This document shows positions 1-8,300 of a stretch of 15,870 nt of DNA, piece by piece; the first letter of the stretch is position 1; each line of letters starts with the position of its first letter. Under the pieces are notes generated by a model, which ran no database searches, was not told the DNA's origin, and saw nothing but the letters and a program-made list of their open reading frames with translations. The position numbers and the translations under genes are program-made. Source of the stretch: CAZYYO01 sp964650965 (GTDB taxonomy: Bacteria; Bacillota; Clostridia; Lachnospirales; Lachnospiraceae); NCBI GenBank assembly GCA_964650965.1, contig CAZYYO010000056.1:1-15870 (forward strand), in the 5' to 3' direction.

Positions 1-1277
1 TGTGTTGGTGCTGCAATTTCCTGCTCCTGGGCCAGAGGAAGTTCCAAAAATACCGTAAATTCGCTTCCCTCTCCCTCAACACTGTCTACCAAAAGCTGTC
101 CGTTCATTTGCTTCACCAGATTATCAGCAATAGACATTCCTAAGCCGCTGCCACCGAACTGACGAGCAATTCCAGAATCTTCCTGCTCAAATGGTTTGAA
201 AATTCTGTGGAGAAATTCCTTGGACATTCCCTTGCCAGTATCCTTCACGCGCATCATAAAGGACATCTTATTATCTCGAATATCCATCTGACGGAAGGTA
301 ACACTGATGGTTCCTCCCTTTGGTGTAAACTTAGAGGAGTTGGACAGGAAATTGGTAATGACCTGGGTAATACGAAGCTCATCTCCAATAACATATCGTT
401 TGGTAAAGTCGACAACCTCCATTTGGAATTTAATTCCCTTATCCTGTACATTTGTTTCAAACATAGCACGAATCTTCTCGGCAACCCCTAAAATATCAAA
501 GGAAGCCTTTTCTAATTCCAGCTTGCCACTTTCAATTCGTGTCATATCCAAAATATCATTAATAATAGATAGCAGGAACTGGGACAGGTTCTCTGCCTGG
601 CTTAAGTAATCTCCAACCTCTGCCATGTTTCCTGCATCTGCACTTTCTCGTGCCAGTGCCATGATTCCCAAAATACCGTTCATCGGAGTACGAATCTCAT
701 GGGACATCTTGGATAAGAAAATTGTTTTGGACTGGTCCTCTGCCTGAACCTGTGCGATTTGTGCCAGAAGATGGTCTCTGTCTTGTTTCTCCTGTTCAAT
801 ATTCCTTAGTCGACAAAGCAGATATCTGCCGTCTTCTCCACAAGCCAGTTCCAGCTTACACCAGTTTTGCTGCATGGTTTCTGGATTGGTATATACCATT
901 TCTCTGGAGAACACATCCCTTTTCTCCCATTGTTCTAAGGCCTCCTGCAGATGCCTTCTATCGACATCTGATACTCCATCAAAGAGACCACGCACATCTG
1001 TTTCCACACTTTGTCTGGGTATCCCTAGAACTCTACTGCAGTTGTCACTGACAAAAATAACTTTTCCCGTTTTACGATAAACAAGCACAAAGACATCCTG
1101 TGTAATATCCCACATTTCCTTAAGGAATTGAATATCACCACTGGATGTCTTTCTTTTTTTATCTGTATGGGACTTAGAAATTACAATACGGATAATATTT
1201 TCCACTACAAGCAGTACCAATAGGATTGTAATCATTGCCCCGGCATGCCGGTCCAAATAAGAAATGATCGAAATCAT
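1..1277 (-). CDS. PAS-domain sensor histidine kinase, C-terminus cut by window edge
   Basis: The frame is open for 425 codons from the ATG at 1277 to the left edge, so the 3' part is missing. One membrane helix lies near residues 13-34, and a PAS-like region spans about 50-160. The HisKA H-box reads SHEIRTPMNG with the phosphorylated His at 193. The HATPase_c boxes follow: the N-box with N313 (LSNSSKFTP), G1 DTGKG at 346-350, and G2 GGSGLG at 375-380. All catalytic elements are intact, so it should autophosphorylate. The ATPase domain ends near residue 415 and the frame runs on, so a receiver domain (hybrid kinase) may follow outside the window; this is inference. An AGGTGG ribosome site sits about five bases before the ATG. 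The gene starts 10 bases after the stop of the cyclase gene, so the two are co-transcribed. The ligand is unknown. Confidence 0.9.
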   Translation of the reverse strand, partial: MISIISYLDRHAGAMITILLVLLVVENIIRIVISKSHTDKKRKTSSGDIQFLKEMWDITQDVFVLVYRKTGKVIFVSDNCSRVLGIPRQSVETDVRGLFDGVSDVDRRHLQEALEQWEKRDVFSREMVYTNPETMQQNWCKLELACGEDGRYLLCRLRNIEQEKQDRDHLLAQIAQVQAEDQSKTIFLSKMSHEIRTPMNGILGIMALARESADAGNMAEVGDYLSQAENLSQFLLSIINDILDMTRIESGKLELEKASFDILGVAEKIRAMFETNVQDKGIKFQMEVVDFTKRYVIGDELRITQVITNFLSNSSKFTPKGGTISVTFRQMDIRDNKMSFMMRVKDTGKGMSKEFLHRIFKPFEQEDSGIARQFGGSGLGMSIADNLVKQMNGQLLVDSVEGEGSEFTVFLELPLAQEQEIAAPT

Positions 1278-1287
1278 ATGCCACCTC

Positions 1288-2844
1288 TCATCTTCTCTTT
1301 TGTTGTATTAATTTTATTATATCTGATGTATTTTTTAACATCAACGTATTTTGGAAGGAATTTACGCTATTTGACGTTTTTTCCCGACTATTCAGGACAT
1401 TTTTTACACGGGTTATCATAACCTGTGGCGATACGGCCTTATATAAGAAGTCATCCACTCCCAGCCGGAAAATTTCCTGCTCCTGCTGAATGTCTCCAAA
1501 CTGTGTATTGGCAATAATTGCAATATTGTCAAACCGCTTATCCTGCCGTATTCTTCCAATAAGTTCCACACCATCCATATGAGGCATTTGAATATCTGTA
1601 ATAACCATATCAATCCCCGGATGGGACTGGATGATTTCCATGGCCTGCGCTCCATTTTCAGCCTCTAATAGTTCATATTCCGTTTCTAGAGTATTCATGA
1701 GAACGTTTCGATTCAATTCAATATCGTCTACAATTAATATTTCCCGCTTCTTGGTCATATCATAGAAGCCAAAACCATTTTTCCCATTTTTCTTGACCTG
1801 ATACATTGCAGTATCTGCATTACGAAATAATTGCTCATATTCCATTCCATCCTCTGGACAGGTGGCAATTCCCATACATACATGCGCCCGATACTCTTTA
1901 TCGGCAGAAATTCGAATATCCTTCACGCCCTCTAAAACTTGTTGTGCACGCTTCTTCAGAATTTCCCGATCATTTATTTCCGGAAGAAAAATTACAAATT
2001 CATCTCCACCAAAGCGGCTAATAATGTCACTGCTGCGAAACAGCTTCGTTAATAACTGTCCAATGGCCGCAAGAATTTCATCTCCTGCATGGTGTCCATA
2101 GGTATCATTTACATATTTAAAATTATCCATATCCATTACAAAGATACTTGCTTTTGCACCATATTGCTTCAGATATGCTTCTGCCTTGCGCTGGATTGCC
2201 GCCTTGTTATACAAGGAAGTAAGCATATCTGTATCCCTTTGTTTCTCCAGCAAACGCTGTCCTTTCATATTACGTAACATCATCTGATTATGCTTATATC
2301 CTAAGAATATTCCAACAACGTAAAAAACGCACGCATTCAAAATATCAACCGATGCCTTGGGAGACTGCTTAATATACATGGATTCATACATGAAACACGC
2401 AGCTATTATGAGAAAATACAAAGACTCCCGCCAGGGAACGTCTACAATAAGAAGTGGAAGGGCAACTAAAAGCACGCACACCGTAGTGGCCGTGACACTT
2501 TTTTGTATGATATCCAAACCAATTGCAAAAAGAAATGCTGCTGCCAAAAATGCATAATTACAAACCAGGGTGACCATCCCCTTTGCATCTGCCACTTTAT
2601 TTGCCACAATACATATAATAATAAACATGACTGCTGTGAATGCATATAACGGCAATACCTTGGATACATCCGGTAAAAACAAGGAAACAACGGTGAGCAG
2701 TGACATGATAATACTTCCAATCAGAGATGTGGTTCTTACCATTCTTTTATTTTGCAGCGTAATTTCTTCTTTATAGTTTTGATAAATTGGTTCCTCATAT
2801 CCACAATTACAGAATCTTTTCCACAAACTTTGTTTTCTCTTCAT
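1288..2844 (-). CDS. Membrane diguanylate cyclase with C-terminal receiver domain (GGDEF-REC)
   Basis: This 518-residue protein would make cyclic di-GMP from two GTP at the membrane. About six hydrophobic helices occupy residues 38-184 and a short linker follows. The GGDEF domain spans about 200-365 with an intact GGDEF signature at 279-283. An inhibitory I-site RSSD lies at 270-273, the spacing seen in PleD, so product feedback is likely. A receiver domain fills about 368-486: acidic pair D373/D374, phospho-acceptor D417 in TDIQMPHMDG, T447 and K469, all consistent with a working receiver. The order GGDEF then REC is unusual, since receivers normally come first. The ATG at 2844 has only a weak GAAAG-like ribosome site and no better upstream start before the in-frame stop at 2878-2880. 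The histidine kinase gene follows directly and is the obvious candidate to phosphorylate D417; that partnership is inferred. Confidence 0.93.
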   Translation of the reverse strand: MKRKQSLWKRFCNCGYEEPIYQNYKEEITLQNKRMVRTTSLIGSIIMSLLTVVSLFLPDVSKVLPLYAFTAVMFIIICIVANKVADAKGMVTLVCNYAFLAAAFLFAIGLDIIQKSVTATTVCVLLVALPLLIVDVPWRESLYFLIIAACFMYESMYIKQSPKASVDILNACVFYVVGIFLGYKHNQMMLRNMKGQRLLEKQRDTDMLTSLYNKAAIQRKAEAYLKQYGAKASIFVMDMDNFKYVNDTYGHHAGDEILAAIGQLLTKLFRSSDIISRFGGDEFVIFLPEINDREILKKRAQQVLEGVKDIRISADKEYRAHVCMGIATCPEDGMEYEQLFRNADTAMYQVKKNGKNGFGFYDMTKKREILIVDDIELNRNVLMNTLETEYELLEAENGAQAMEIIQSHPGIDMVITDIQMPHMDGVELIGRIRQDKRFDNIAIIANTQFGDIQQEQEIFRLGVDDFLYKAVSPQVMITRVKNVLNSREKTSNSVNSFQNTLMLKNTSDIIKLIQQKRR

Positions 2845-2936
2845 CTTTCGTATCCGTTTCTGCCTCTTGGTCTCTTCTTATGATTTCTGTGTATTTGGAG
2901 CAGTTCCCTTTCTTATCTTTTTTCTTTTTCTTTTTT

Positions 2937-2966
2937 ATTTTATCATATTTACTGCATATTGCCCAA
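2937..2966 (-). promoter_or_regulatory. Weak candidate sigma-A promoter for the cyclase/kinase operon
   Basis: TTGGGC (2966-2961) and TAAAAT (2942-2937) are separated by 18 bases on the minus strand, upstream of the cyclase gene. The match is partial. The remaining leader down to the start codon is very purine-rich. The region is divergent from the DUF2508 gene, so a promoter is expected here, but this exact placement is tentative. Confidence 0.3.
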
Positions 2967-3011
2967 ATTATTATTTCTGTCCCTTATCTATCTGTATTTT
3001 TTTCTGGGACT

Positions 3012-3041
3012 TTGTATAAATATTTCCATTCTGCTTATAAT
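3012..3041 (+). promoter_or_regulatory. Candidate sigma-A promoter for the DUF2508 gene
   Basis: A perfect TATAAT lies at 3036-3041, with TTGTAT (three of six consensus bases) at 3012-3017 and an 18-base spacer. Transcription would begin near 3048. That leaves almost no leader for the TTG at 3059 and supports a start further in, near the GAAAGG at 3084-3089. Confidence 0.5.
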
Positions 3042-3100
3042 TAGTATTAAGAAGCTATTTGAATATTGGATATTCATTCTTAAGAAAGGCAGTGATACAT

Positions 3101-3331
3101 TTGACAAGAATGATTCATAATGATTACACAAGGGATAAGGTATACTGCGGTCTCCTTGAGGATCTGAATAAGACCGAAGTGGATCTTGCCAATGCCTACT
3201 CCAACTTAGAATACATGATAGAGCCAGATCTCATTGATTACTATATCTATCAGGTGAAAGCTGTTCAAATGCGCCACAAATTCCTATTGGGGCGTATGAA
3301 GCAGCTGGAGGATTCTTATCAATCTAGGTAA
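3101..3331 (+). CDS. yaaL: DUF2508 (YaaL-like) small protein
   Basis: This is the only convincing plus-strand gene. The product resembles the DUF2508/YaaL family: small, highly charged and helical, with a core like LLEDLNKTEVDLANAYSNLE and then PDLIDYYIYQ followed by K/R-rich helix. The function is unknown; in Bacillus and many Clostridia the gene sits right after recR in dnaX-ybaB-recR-yaaL. Here it is about 7 kb away from recR and inverted. The frame is open from a TTG at 3059 (90 residues). GAAAGG at 3084-3089 and the TATAAT at 3036-3041 favour a later start: TTG 3101 (76 residues, spacing 11), with GTG 3092 and ATG 3110 as alternatives. Bacillus YaaL is of similar short length. The family call is fairly sure and the start is not. 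Confidence 0.72.
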   Translation: MTRMIHNDYTRDKVYCGLLEDLNKTEVDLANAYSNLEYMIEPDLIDYYIYQVKAVQMRHKFLLGRMKQLEDSYQSR

Positions 3332-3340
3332 AGGACAAAA

Positions 3341-3371
3341 ACAGGACCGTCCTGCCTCAAGACGGTCCTGT
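3341..3371 (-). terminator. Intrinsic terminator ending the flagellin/FliS unit, possibly bidirectional
   Basis: This is a perfect 11-base-pair inverted repeat (ACAGGACCGTC / GACGGTCCTGT) with a 9-base loop. Read on minus it is followed at once by a GTTTTTG tract, so it terminates transcription coming from the FliS gene. On plus there is no T-run after it, but the stem lies just past the convergent DUF2508 stop and may also help there. Confidence 0.85.
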
Positions 3372-3399
3372 TGCACGCATATTATCATTCTTGAGGTTT

Positions 3400-3879
3400 T
3401 CAAGCCAAAAATCCTCTGGAAGCATCGTAGTTTGTGGTCGCTTCTGTTAACTGGGTACCATGGTAGGTATACCCTGCCGCAACCTGCTGGGTATGCTGCA
3501 TCATCGGCTGGGATACATCTTCTTTTGCAATTTGTGCAAATGCTTTCTGCAATGGCTGCATCACACGTCTTGCCTCTTGAATGCCGGTAACATTTGCCAA
3601 ATATATGGATTTTGCAATTGCCCGCTGACTAAAATCATATAGAGGAAACAGCTGGGCTGCAATCTGATATTTAAAATCCAAATCCTGCTTTAGGTGTTCG
3701 ATTACCTGGCTGGCCCTCTGCAGCGCATCCTTCATCTGGGCACGATCCTGCCTAGCTATGGCGTCTTCCCCTTCGGTAAGATATGCTTCAAGCATATCAT
3801 ATAATACTTCTATCATTTGACTGGGATTACTAGCGGCAATTCTTCTTGTAAATGCTGCTTTTGTCTCTTTATCCATCAT
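3400..3879 (-). CDS. fliS: FliS-family flagellin export chaperone
   Basis: The 159-residue product is helical with the FliS pattern: SNPSQMIEVLYDMLEAYL at about 17-34, a middle helix ending in EHLKQDLDFKYQIAAQLFPLY at about 61-81, and SIYLANVTG at 91-99. FliS binds the C-terminal D0 region of flagellin in the cytoplasm, prevents premature polymerisation and hands it to FlhA. The position right after flagellin supports this. Typical FliS is about 125-135 residues; the extra tail (about 120-159, Gln/Thr-rich) is unexplained. Two ATGs are possible: 3879, or 3876, which gives better spacing (6 versus 3 bases) from the AAGGTGG ribosome site. That site lies immediately next to and overlapping the flagellin stop codon, so translation is probably coupled to flagellin. 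It is divergent from textbook FliS, hence moderate certainty. Confidence 0.8.
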   Translation of the reverse strand: MMDKETKAAFTRRIAASNPSQMIEVLYDMLEAYLTEGEDAIARQDRAQMKDALQRASQVIEHLKQDLDFKYQIAAQLFPLYDFSQRAIAKSIYLANVTGIQEARRVMQPLQKAFAQIAKEDVSQPMMQHTQQVAAGYTYHGTQLTEATTNYDASRGFLA

Positions 3880-3887
3880 TTACCACC

Positions 3888-5270
3888 TTACTGTAGTAGC
3901 TGAAGTGCCATCTGGGGTAATTCATTTGCCTGAGATAGCGCACTTGTAGCTGCTTGTGCTAGAACATTCTGCTGGGTATAGATTGTCATCTCCTCTGCCA
4001 TGTCCACGTCATTTACCCGGGAAATAGCAGACGTCATGTTCTCACCTGTCTCATCTAATGAACCAACGGCATATTCCAAACGATTCTCATAAGCACCAAT
4101 TTTTGAACGGATTGCATTTACTCTTGAAAGGGCATCATCTAATGCACTAATTGCCTTTGATCCTCCCTGCACAGTAGTGACATCTAAATCATCTATGTAT
4201 AGATTCTCACTGCTGATTGCCGGAATTTTTACATCCATCATCTGTCCGGAATTGGCACCGATTTGTAAAGACATGGTGCCCATATTGGTAACCTCTAAAT
4301 CAACGGCTCCTGCGTAGCCTGCTTCTAACTGCATGCTCATATCAAAACCATCTACATCTGTTATGGTTATTTTATTTCCATTATATGCCACGGTTGCCTG
4401 GTTGCCAAATTCGCTGGAGGCACCGGTATCTAGTGACACCTTGGCATTTTCTCCGGTGGTTGGTGCCACCTCCTGGGGCAATCCAAGCGCTGTTGCTAAT
4501 GCTGTATTACTGGCTGTAACCGCAACGGATGCCTCTGCACCATATGCTTTTGTGGTAAATGCCAACGGATCGCCATAATCACTGATGGTTGTTTCTCCGA
4601 TTTCTGCCCCTTTACGAAGGGCTTCATATACCTCTTTTCCAGTCATTCCCTGGGTTAACTTCACCTCATATCCATTGACGCTAACCGTTCCTTCCATTTC
4701 TTTTGTCACCGTAAATCCATCTGTTAACGCTACGGTTGATGTTTGCACCGCCTGGGTTGCTGCGGAATCTACCGTAAAGGAGTAGTGTCCTGCTGCCACG
4801 TATTCCGATACCGTCGTTCTTGCTATATGATCCCCGTATACACGGGTATCAAGGGTTCCATCTAACAAGGATTTGGTATTAAATTCTGTATCCTGCGATA
4901 CACGGTCTATTTCGTCTCTTAAGGTTGCAATCTCCTGCTGGATTGCTTCCTTCTCATTTTGTGAATTGGTTCCATTGGCAGCTTGAACAGCCAGCTCTCT
5001 CATTCTCTGAAGCATACTGGTAACTTCAGAAATAGCGCCATCTGCTGTCTGCAATACACTGGTTCCATCCGATGCATTTCTAGATGCCTGATCTAATCCA
5101 TCAATTTGCGCCTGCATCTTGCCTGCAATTGCCATGCCGGATGGGTCATCACTGGCATGATTAATACGCAATCCAGAAGACAGTCGTTCCATGGATTCTG
5201 ATAAGGTTCCCTCTGTTTTTAATAACTGATTATTTGTAATCACCGCTGATATGTTGTTGTTTATTTTCAT
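3888..5270 (-). CDS. hag: Flagellin, main flagellar filament subunit
   Basis: This is a 460-residue flagellin. The conserved N-terminal D0/D1 region is residues 1-140 (INNNISAVITNNQL, SSGLRINHASDDPSGMAIA), followed by a variable surface region from about 150 to 365. The C-terminal D1/D0 region is 370-460, ending NELPQMALQLLQ. Within the variable part, about 186-265 resembles the flagellin_IN-type repeat. The segment LQRMRELAVQAANGTNS (87-103) matches the TLR5-recognised D1 helix of Salmonella FliC, including R91. It is exported through the flagellar type III system. The ATG at 5270 was chosen: AAAGGG sits seven bases before it, and flagellins begin MKINNN. An in-frame ATG at 5330 lacks a ribosome site and lies inside the leader hairpin. 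A sigma-D-like promoter and a CsrA-type hairpin precede the gene, and the FliS gene follows. Confidence 0.96.
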   Translation of the reverse strand: MKINNNISAVITNNQLLKTEGTLSESMERLSSGLRINHASDDPSGMAIAGKMQAQIDGLDQASRNASDGTSVLQTADGAISEVTSMLQRMRELAVQAANGTNSQNEKEAIQQEIATLRDEIDRVSQDTEFNTKSLLDGTLDTRVYGDHIARTTVSEYVAAGHYSFTVDSAATQAVQTSTVALTDGFTVTKEMEGTVSVNGYEVKLTQGMTGKEVYEALRKGAEIGETTISDYGDPLAFTTKAYGAEASVAVTASNTALATALGLPQEVAPTTGENAKVSLDTGASSEFGNQATVAYNGNKITITDVDGFDMSMQLEAGYAGAVDLEVTNMGTMSLQIGANSGQMMDVKIPAISSENLYIDDLDVTTVQGGSKAISALDDALSRVNAIRSKIGAYENRLEYAVGSLDETGENMTSAISRVNDVDMAEEMTIYTQQNVLAQAATSALSQANELPQMALQLLQ

Positions 5271-5323
5271 GTTTGCGCCCTTTCTCTCTTTGCGTTCTTC
5301 TATCTGCTTCCCTGCGGTGTTAT

Positions 5324-5340
5324 TAGACAATCCTTGTCTA
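5324..5340 (-). promoter_or_regulatory. Candidate CsrA-binding hairpin in flagellin leader
   Basis: On the minus-strand RNA, UAGACA and UGUCUA form a perfect 6-bp stem around the loop AGGAU (an alternative 7-bp stem leaves just GGA). The core ACAAGGAUUGU fits the CsrA consensus, which has ACA and GGA invariant and GGA presented in a hairpin loop. It lies about 54-70 bases before the flagellin ATG and inside the transcript predicted from the sigma-D promoter. CsrA represses Bacillus hag translation through leader sites, relieved by FliW. An AGGGA at 5313-5309 nearer the gene could be a weaker second contact. No csrA or fliW lies in this window. Confidence 0.6.
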
Positions 5341-5368
5341 TTTCTATTATTTTAAATGTACATTAGCT

Positions 5369-5394
5369 ATATCGGCTTGCTTCCTCTATCTATA
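5369..5394 (-). promoter_or_regulatory. Sigma-D (sigma-28) type promoter for flagellin
   Basis: GCCGATAT (5376-5369) matches seven of eight bases of the flagellar consensus GCCGATAA. A TATA (5394-5391), one base from TAAA, lies 14 bases upstream. It starts six bases after the stop codon of the DUF6240-like gene, so flagellin has its own motility-regulated transcript with a leader of roughly 90 bases. Confidence 0.75.
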
Positions 5395-5399
5395 AAGAA

Positions 5400-8300
5400 T
5401 TATTTGAAAATTTCTCCTAGCGTGTCTACGAAGCTCTTGGCCAGGCCATAAAGCTGTGACGTTTGAACACCTTGTGTTTTATTCTCTGCCTCCTGCTGCG
5501 CTGGGCTATCGTACAATTCTCCTGCATCCAGCAAGCTGTCCCAGCCAAAGGTAAAGGAAACCCCTGTCCCGGTAGCCTTTGTCATATTCTCTGCAATTAA
5601 TCCCATATGTTCTGCCAGCAGATTTCTGGTATCCTGGCTGCTGCTGTTGATTCGCCCCTCTATGGTTCCAGCTTCATAATGAAAGGCTGCTGATACACAG
5701 CCGGTACTTTCCATATCAAATGCGATATCTACCAGTCCCTTCTCATCCTCTCCCGGTACAATCTTCAAGGTAAGATTGCCTACTTCATCTCCAACCATAA
5801 TGGGAATACTGTAGGTATCATTCTTTTTAGCCATCTGTCCTAATACCATAATCTGACTGGTTACCAGCTTCATATTTTTTACATCGATTGTGCTGACATC
5901 CTTTTCCACCAACATATTCTTCATAACATTTTCTGCTGTGTCCGCCAACTTCTGCTGTGCTTTCGCCATGTCCCGAGGGGTCTTAATTGCTTCCCCAAAA
6001 TCTTCAATCAGATCCTCCATGATTCCTTCGTAATCCATTGACCATCCATCCTCTGATCCATCCTCCACCGGATGCATTAATGTGCGAAACACCTGGTTAC
6101 GGTTGGTCATTAGCTGCTGCATTGCCTGCAAATTCGCTGGCGTAGCCGGAAGGTCATACTGCTTTAGAATCTCATATACCTGCTCTTCATTTGCCACTGC
6201 CTCAGCTACCGTCTGCCTGGTAATCTCCTGATACTGCTCATCTAATTTTGCTTCTTCCTGAACCAGCTGCTGATTTTCCATGTTCTGGAGTGCTTCTGAC
6301 AGTTTCTCCGGCGTTAGATTCATATAGGCATCTTCATTTTCAAATTCGGTCATTTTGTTCGGGGTAATTTCATCTGCCACATCACGAATGCAGCTACTCT
6401 GATATGCCACCTCTATCTGCTGGATAATAGACAGCTTGTCTGGATTGTAAGAATCCAGTTCTCCAAAGGAATCATCGATTCCATAGGTCCGATTCATATG
6501 CTTACTGCTTCGTACTGCTGTCATAAGATTTCGCATGGTAGGTTCCACCCCTGCCTGGACCAAAGACCCAACGGCAGCTCCATCGGTTGCCTCCACCTGA
6601 TGAATCAAACGAAAAACACCGATAAAGCTCTCTCTTTGTTCCGGTGTAATCTCATGGTTTTGTTCTAGCTTCCACAGATATTTGCTGAACCGTTCCTGGA
6701 TTGCTGTTGCGCCTGTTTCATCCTGAATCTTTTCCGCTAGTTCATTTAAATCCTCTATTTTCATATCCAGTGGATTTACATTTTGCTTCATCATTTCCGT
6801 TACCACATTTCCGGTCAGATTACCAAAGAGTCTTTGCACAGCTTCATCACTTGCTTTGATTCGCGCAATATTCTCCGGAGTAATCTCCATGGAATTATAT
6901 CCCAGGATACGAACTGCCCGTTCATTGGCATTGGTCGGTTCCAGCCCTAGATCATCTAAGATATCATCCACATTTTGAAAGGCCTTAGTAATGGTATCTC
7001 CCATATCTGCTCTAGGTGATGTCCATAAGGTCTCATAGCTGACATTGGCTCTCTCATAGGTGTCCCTGCGAATGGTTCCTGCTGCATATAGTTCATCCAC
7101 AGTGGCTTTCGAAGCATCTTCTACCGGAGTTAATATGGCTGCCGGCATATTCCTTAACCCTGCCACGCGCCCTGTAAAGTATCGATAATTATCTTCCACT
7201 GTCTGCGTCATTTCTGGTAATACCGCTGGCATTCCTTCCTGGCTGGATACTTCTAGTGCCTTCAGCTTCTGAATCAGCTCCTCTAAGGGCTGGGTATCTA
7301 TGTTCACACCCTGCTTCATCAATCGATAATTTGCTTGCGTCGTCATAAGCAGACGAACTTCCTCTAGCTGCCTGCGGGCGGTAATCTGCTCCTGCGTTGG
7401 CTGCTGGGTCCCTGCTTCTGTGGAATCATTTTCTTTTGCTATTTCTAACGCTATATTTGCCACGTTTACAGTATCGACGCGGTTTACAATAGCATCTATC
7501 GACGAATCATCAGCTTTTTCCACTGTATCCGAAACTTCCTGGGCATGTTCCCACATGGTATACCCCGGGAGAAGATATGCATCTTGGGGACTGCGTCCCT
7601 CCTGGACAGATGTGGTTATTTTCTGAAGGATATCTTCCTGTGACATTCCACCTTCATATTTGGATAATTGTTGGTAAACTCCTAGATTTTCAGCAGTCAG
7701 TGGGATATCCTCAGACAACATCCATTGACTGACTCCTAGTGTTTCCTCATTCACTTCCAGCCCTGCCTGACGGATGACGCTCTCTATTTGCTCCTGCATT
7801 GGCTGATATGTCTTGGATAGTTGTCCACCAATCAGCCCCTTATCTATATTTGTCGTGGCATTTGTATTCGCTCCCGTTGCATTTTGCTGGCTTCTAGCTT
7901 CGCTATAGCATGCCTTATAGAGATTGTCTATCGTAGGCTCCAAGTGATTATTCAGCATATACTTCATGCCGGCAGGGGAGAGCTTTCCCGTCTCCTGTGC
8001 CTTCATCATTACTGCTGTTGCATCCTGCAGCTGCTGTTCCTCTGTAGGTAAATCCGCTTCCTGCAGTGCTTGTTTCACCGTATCTTCCATGGCAAGTGCC
8101 TGGATACTATTATCACTTAATGCTTGAACTGCTTCACGGGATAATCCGCCCATGGCAGAAATATCCTTTCCGGCCTTTGCTAGTTCCATCTTAATCTTAT
8201 CCGCTACATTTACATACTCCTCAGGCTCTAAATCCATAGGGTCATAGCCTTCCTGTTCCATGGCTGCATAATCCTTGTTTGAGCAGGTATTACTGGCAAT

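Noticed and set aside
3101..3106. TTGACA as a plus-strand -35 element
   Set aside because: No TATAAT-like sequence follows at 16-18 bases, and it lies within the DUF2508 coding frame, where TTG is a likely start codon.
4333..4785. Plus-strand open frames opposite the flagellin variable region
   Set aside because: They are antisense shadows of a well-supported gene, without ribosome sites or family resemblance.
5271..5330. Twenty-residue N-terminal extension of flagellin from an ATG at 5330
   Set aside because: The ATG lies in the leader hairpin, has no ribosome site, and flagellins start at MKINNN; the ATG at 5270 has a well-placed AAAGGG.
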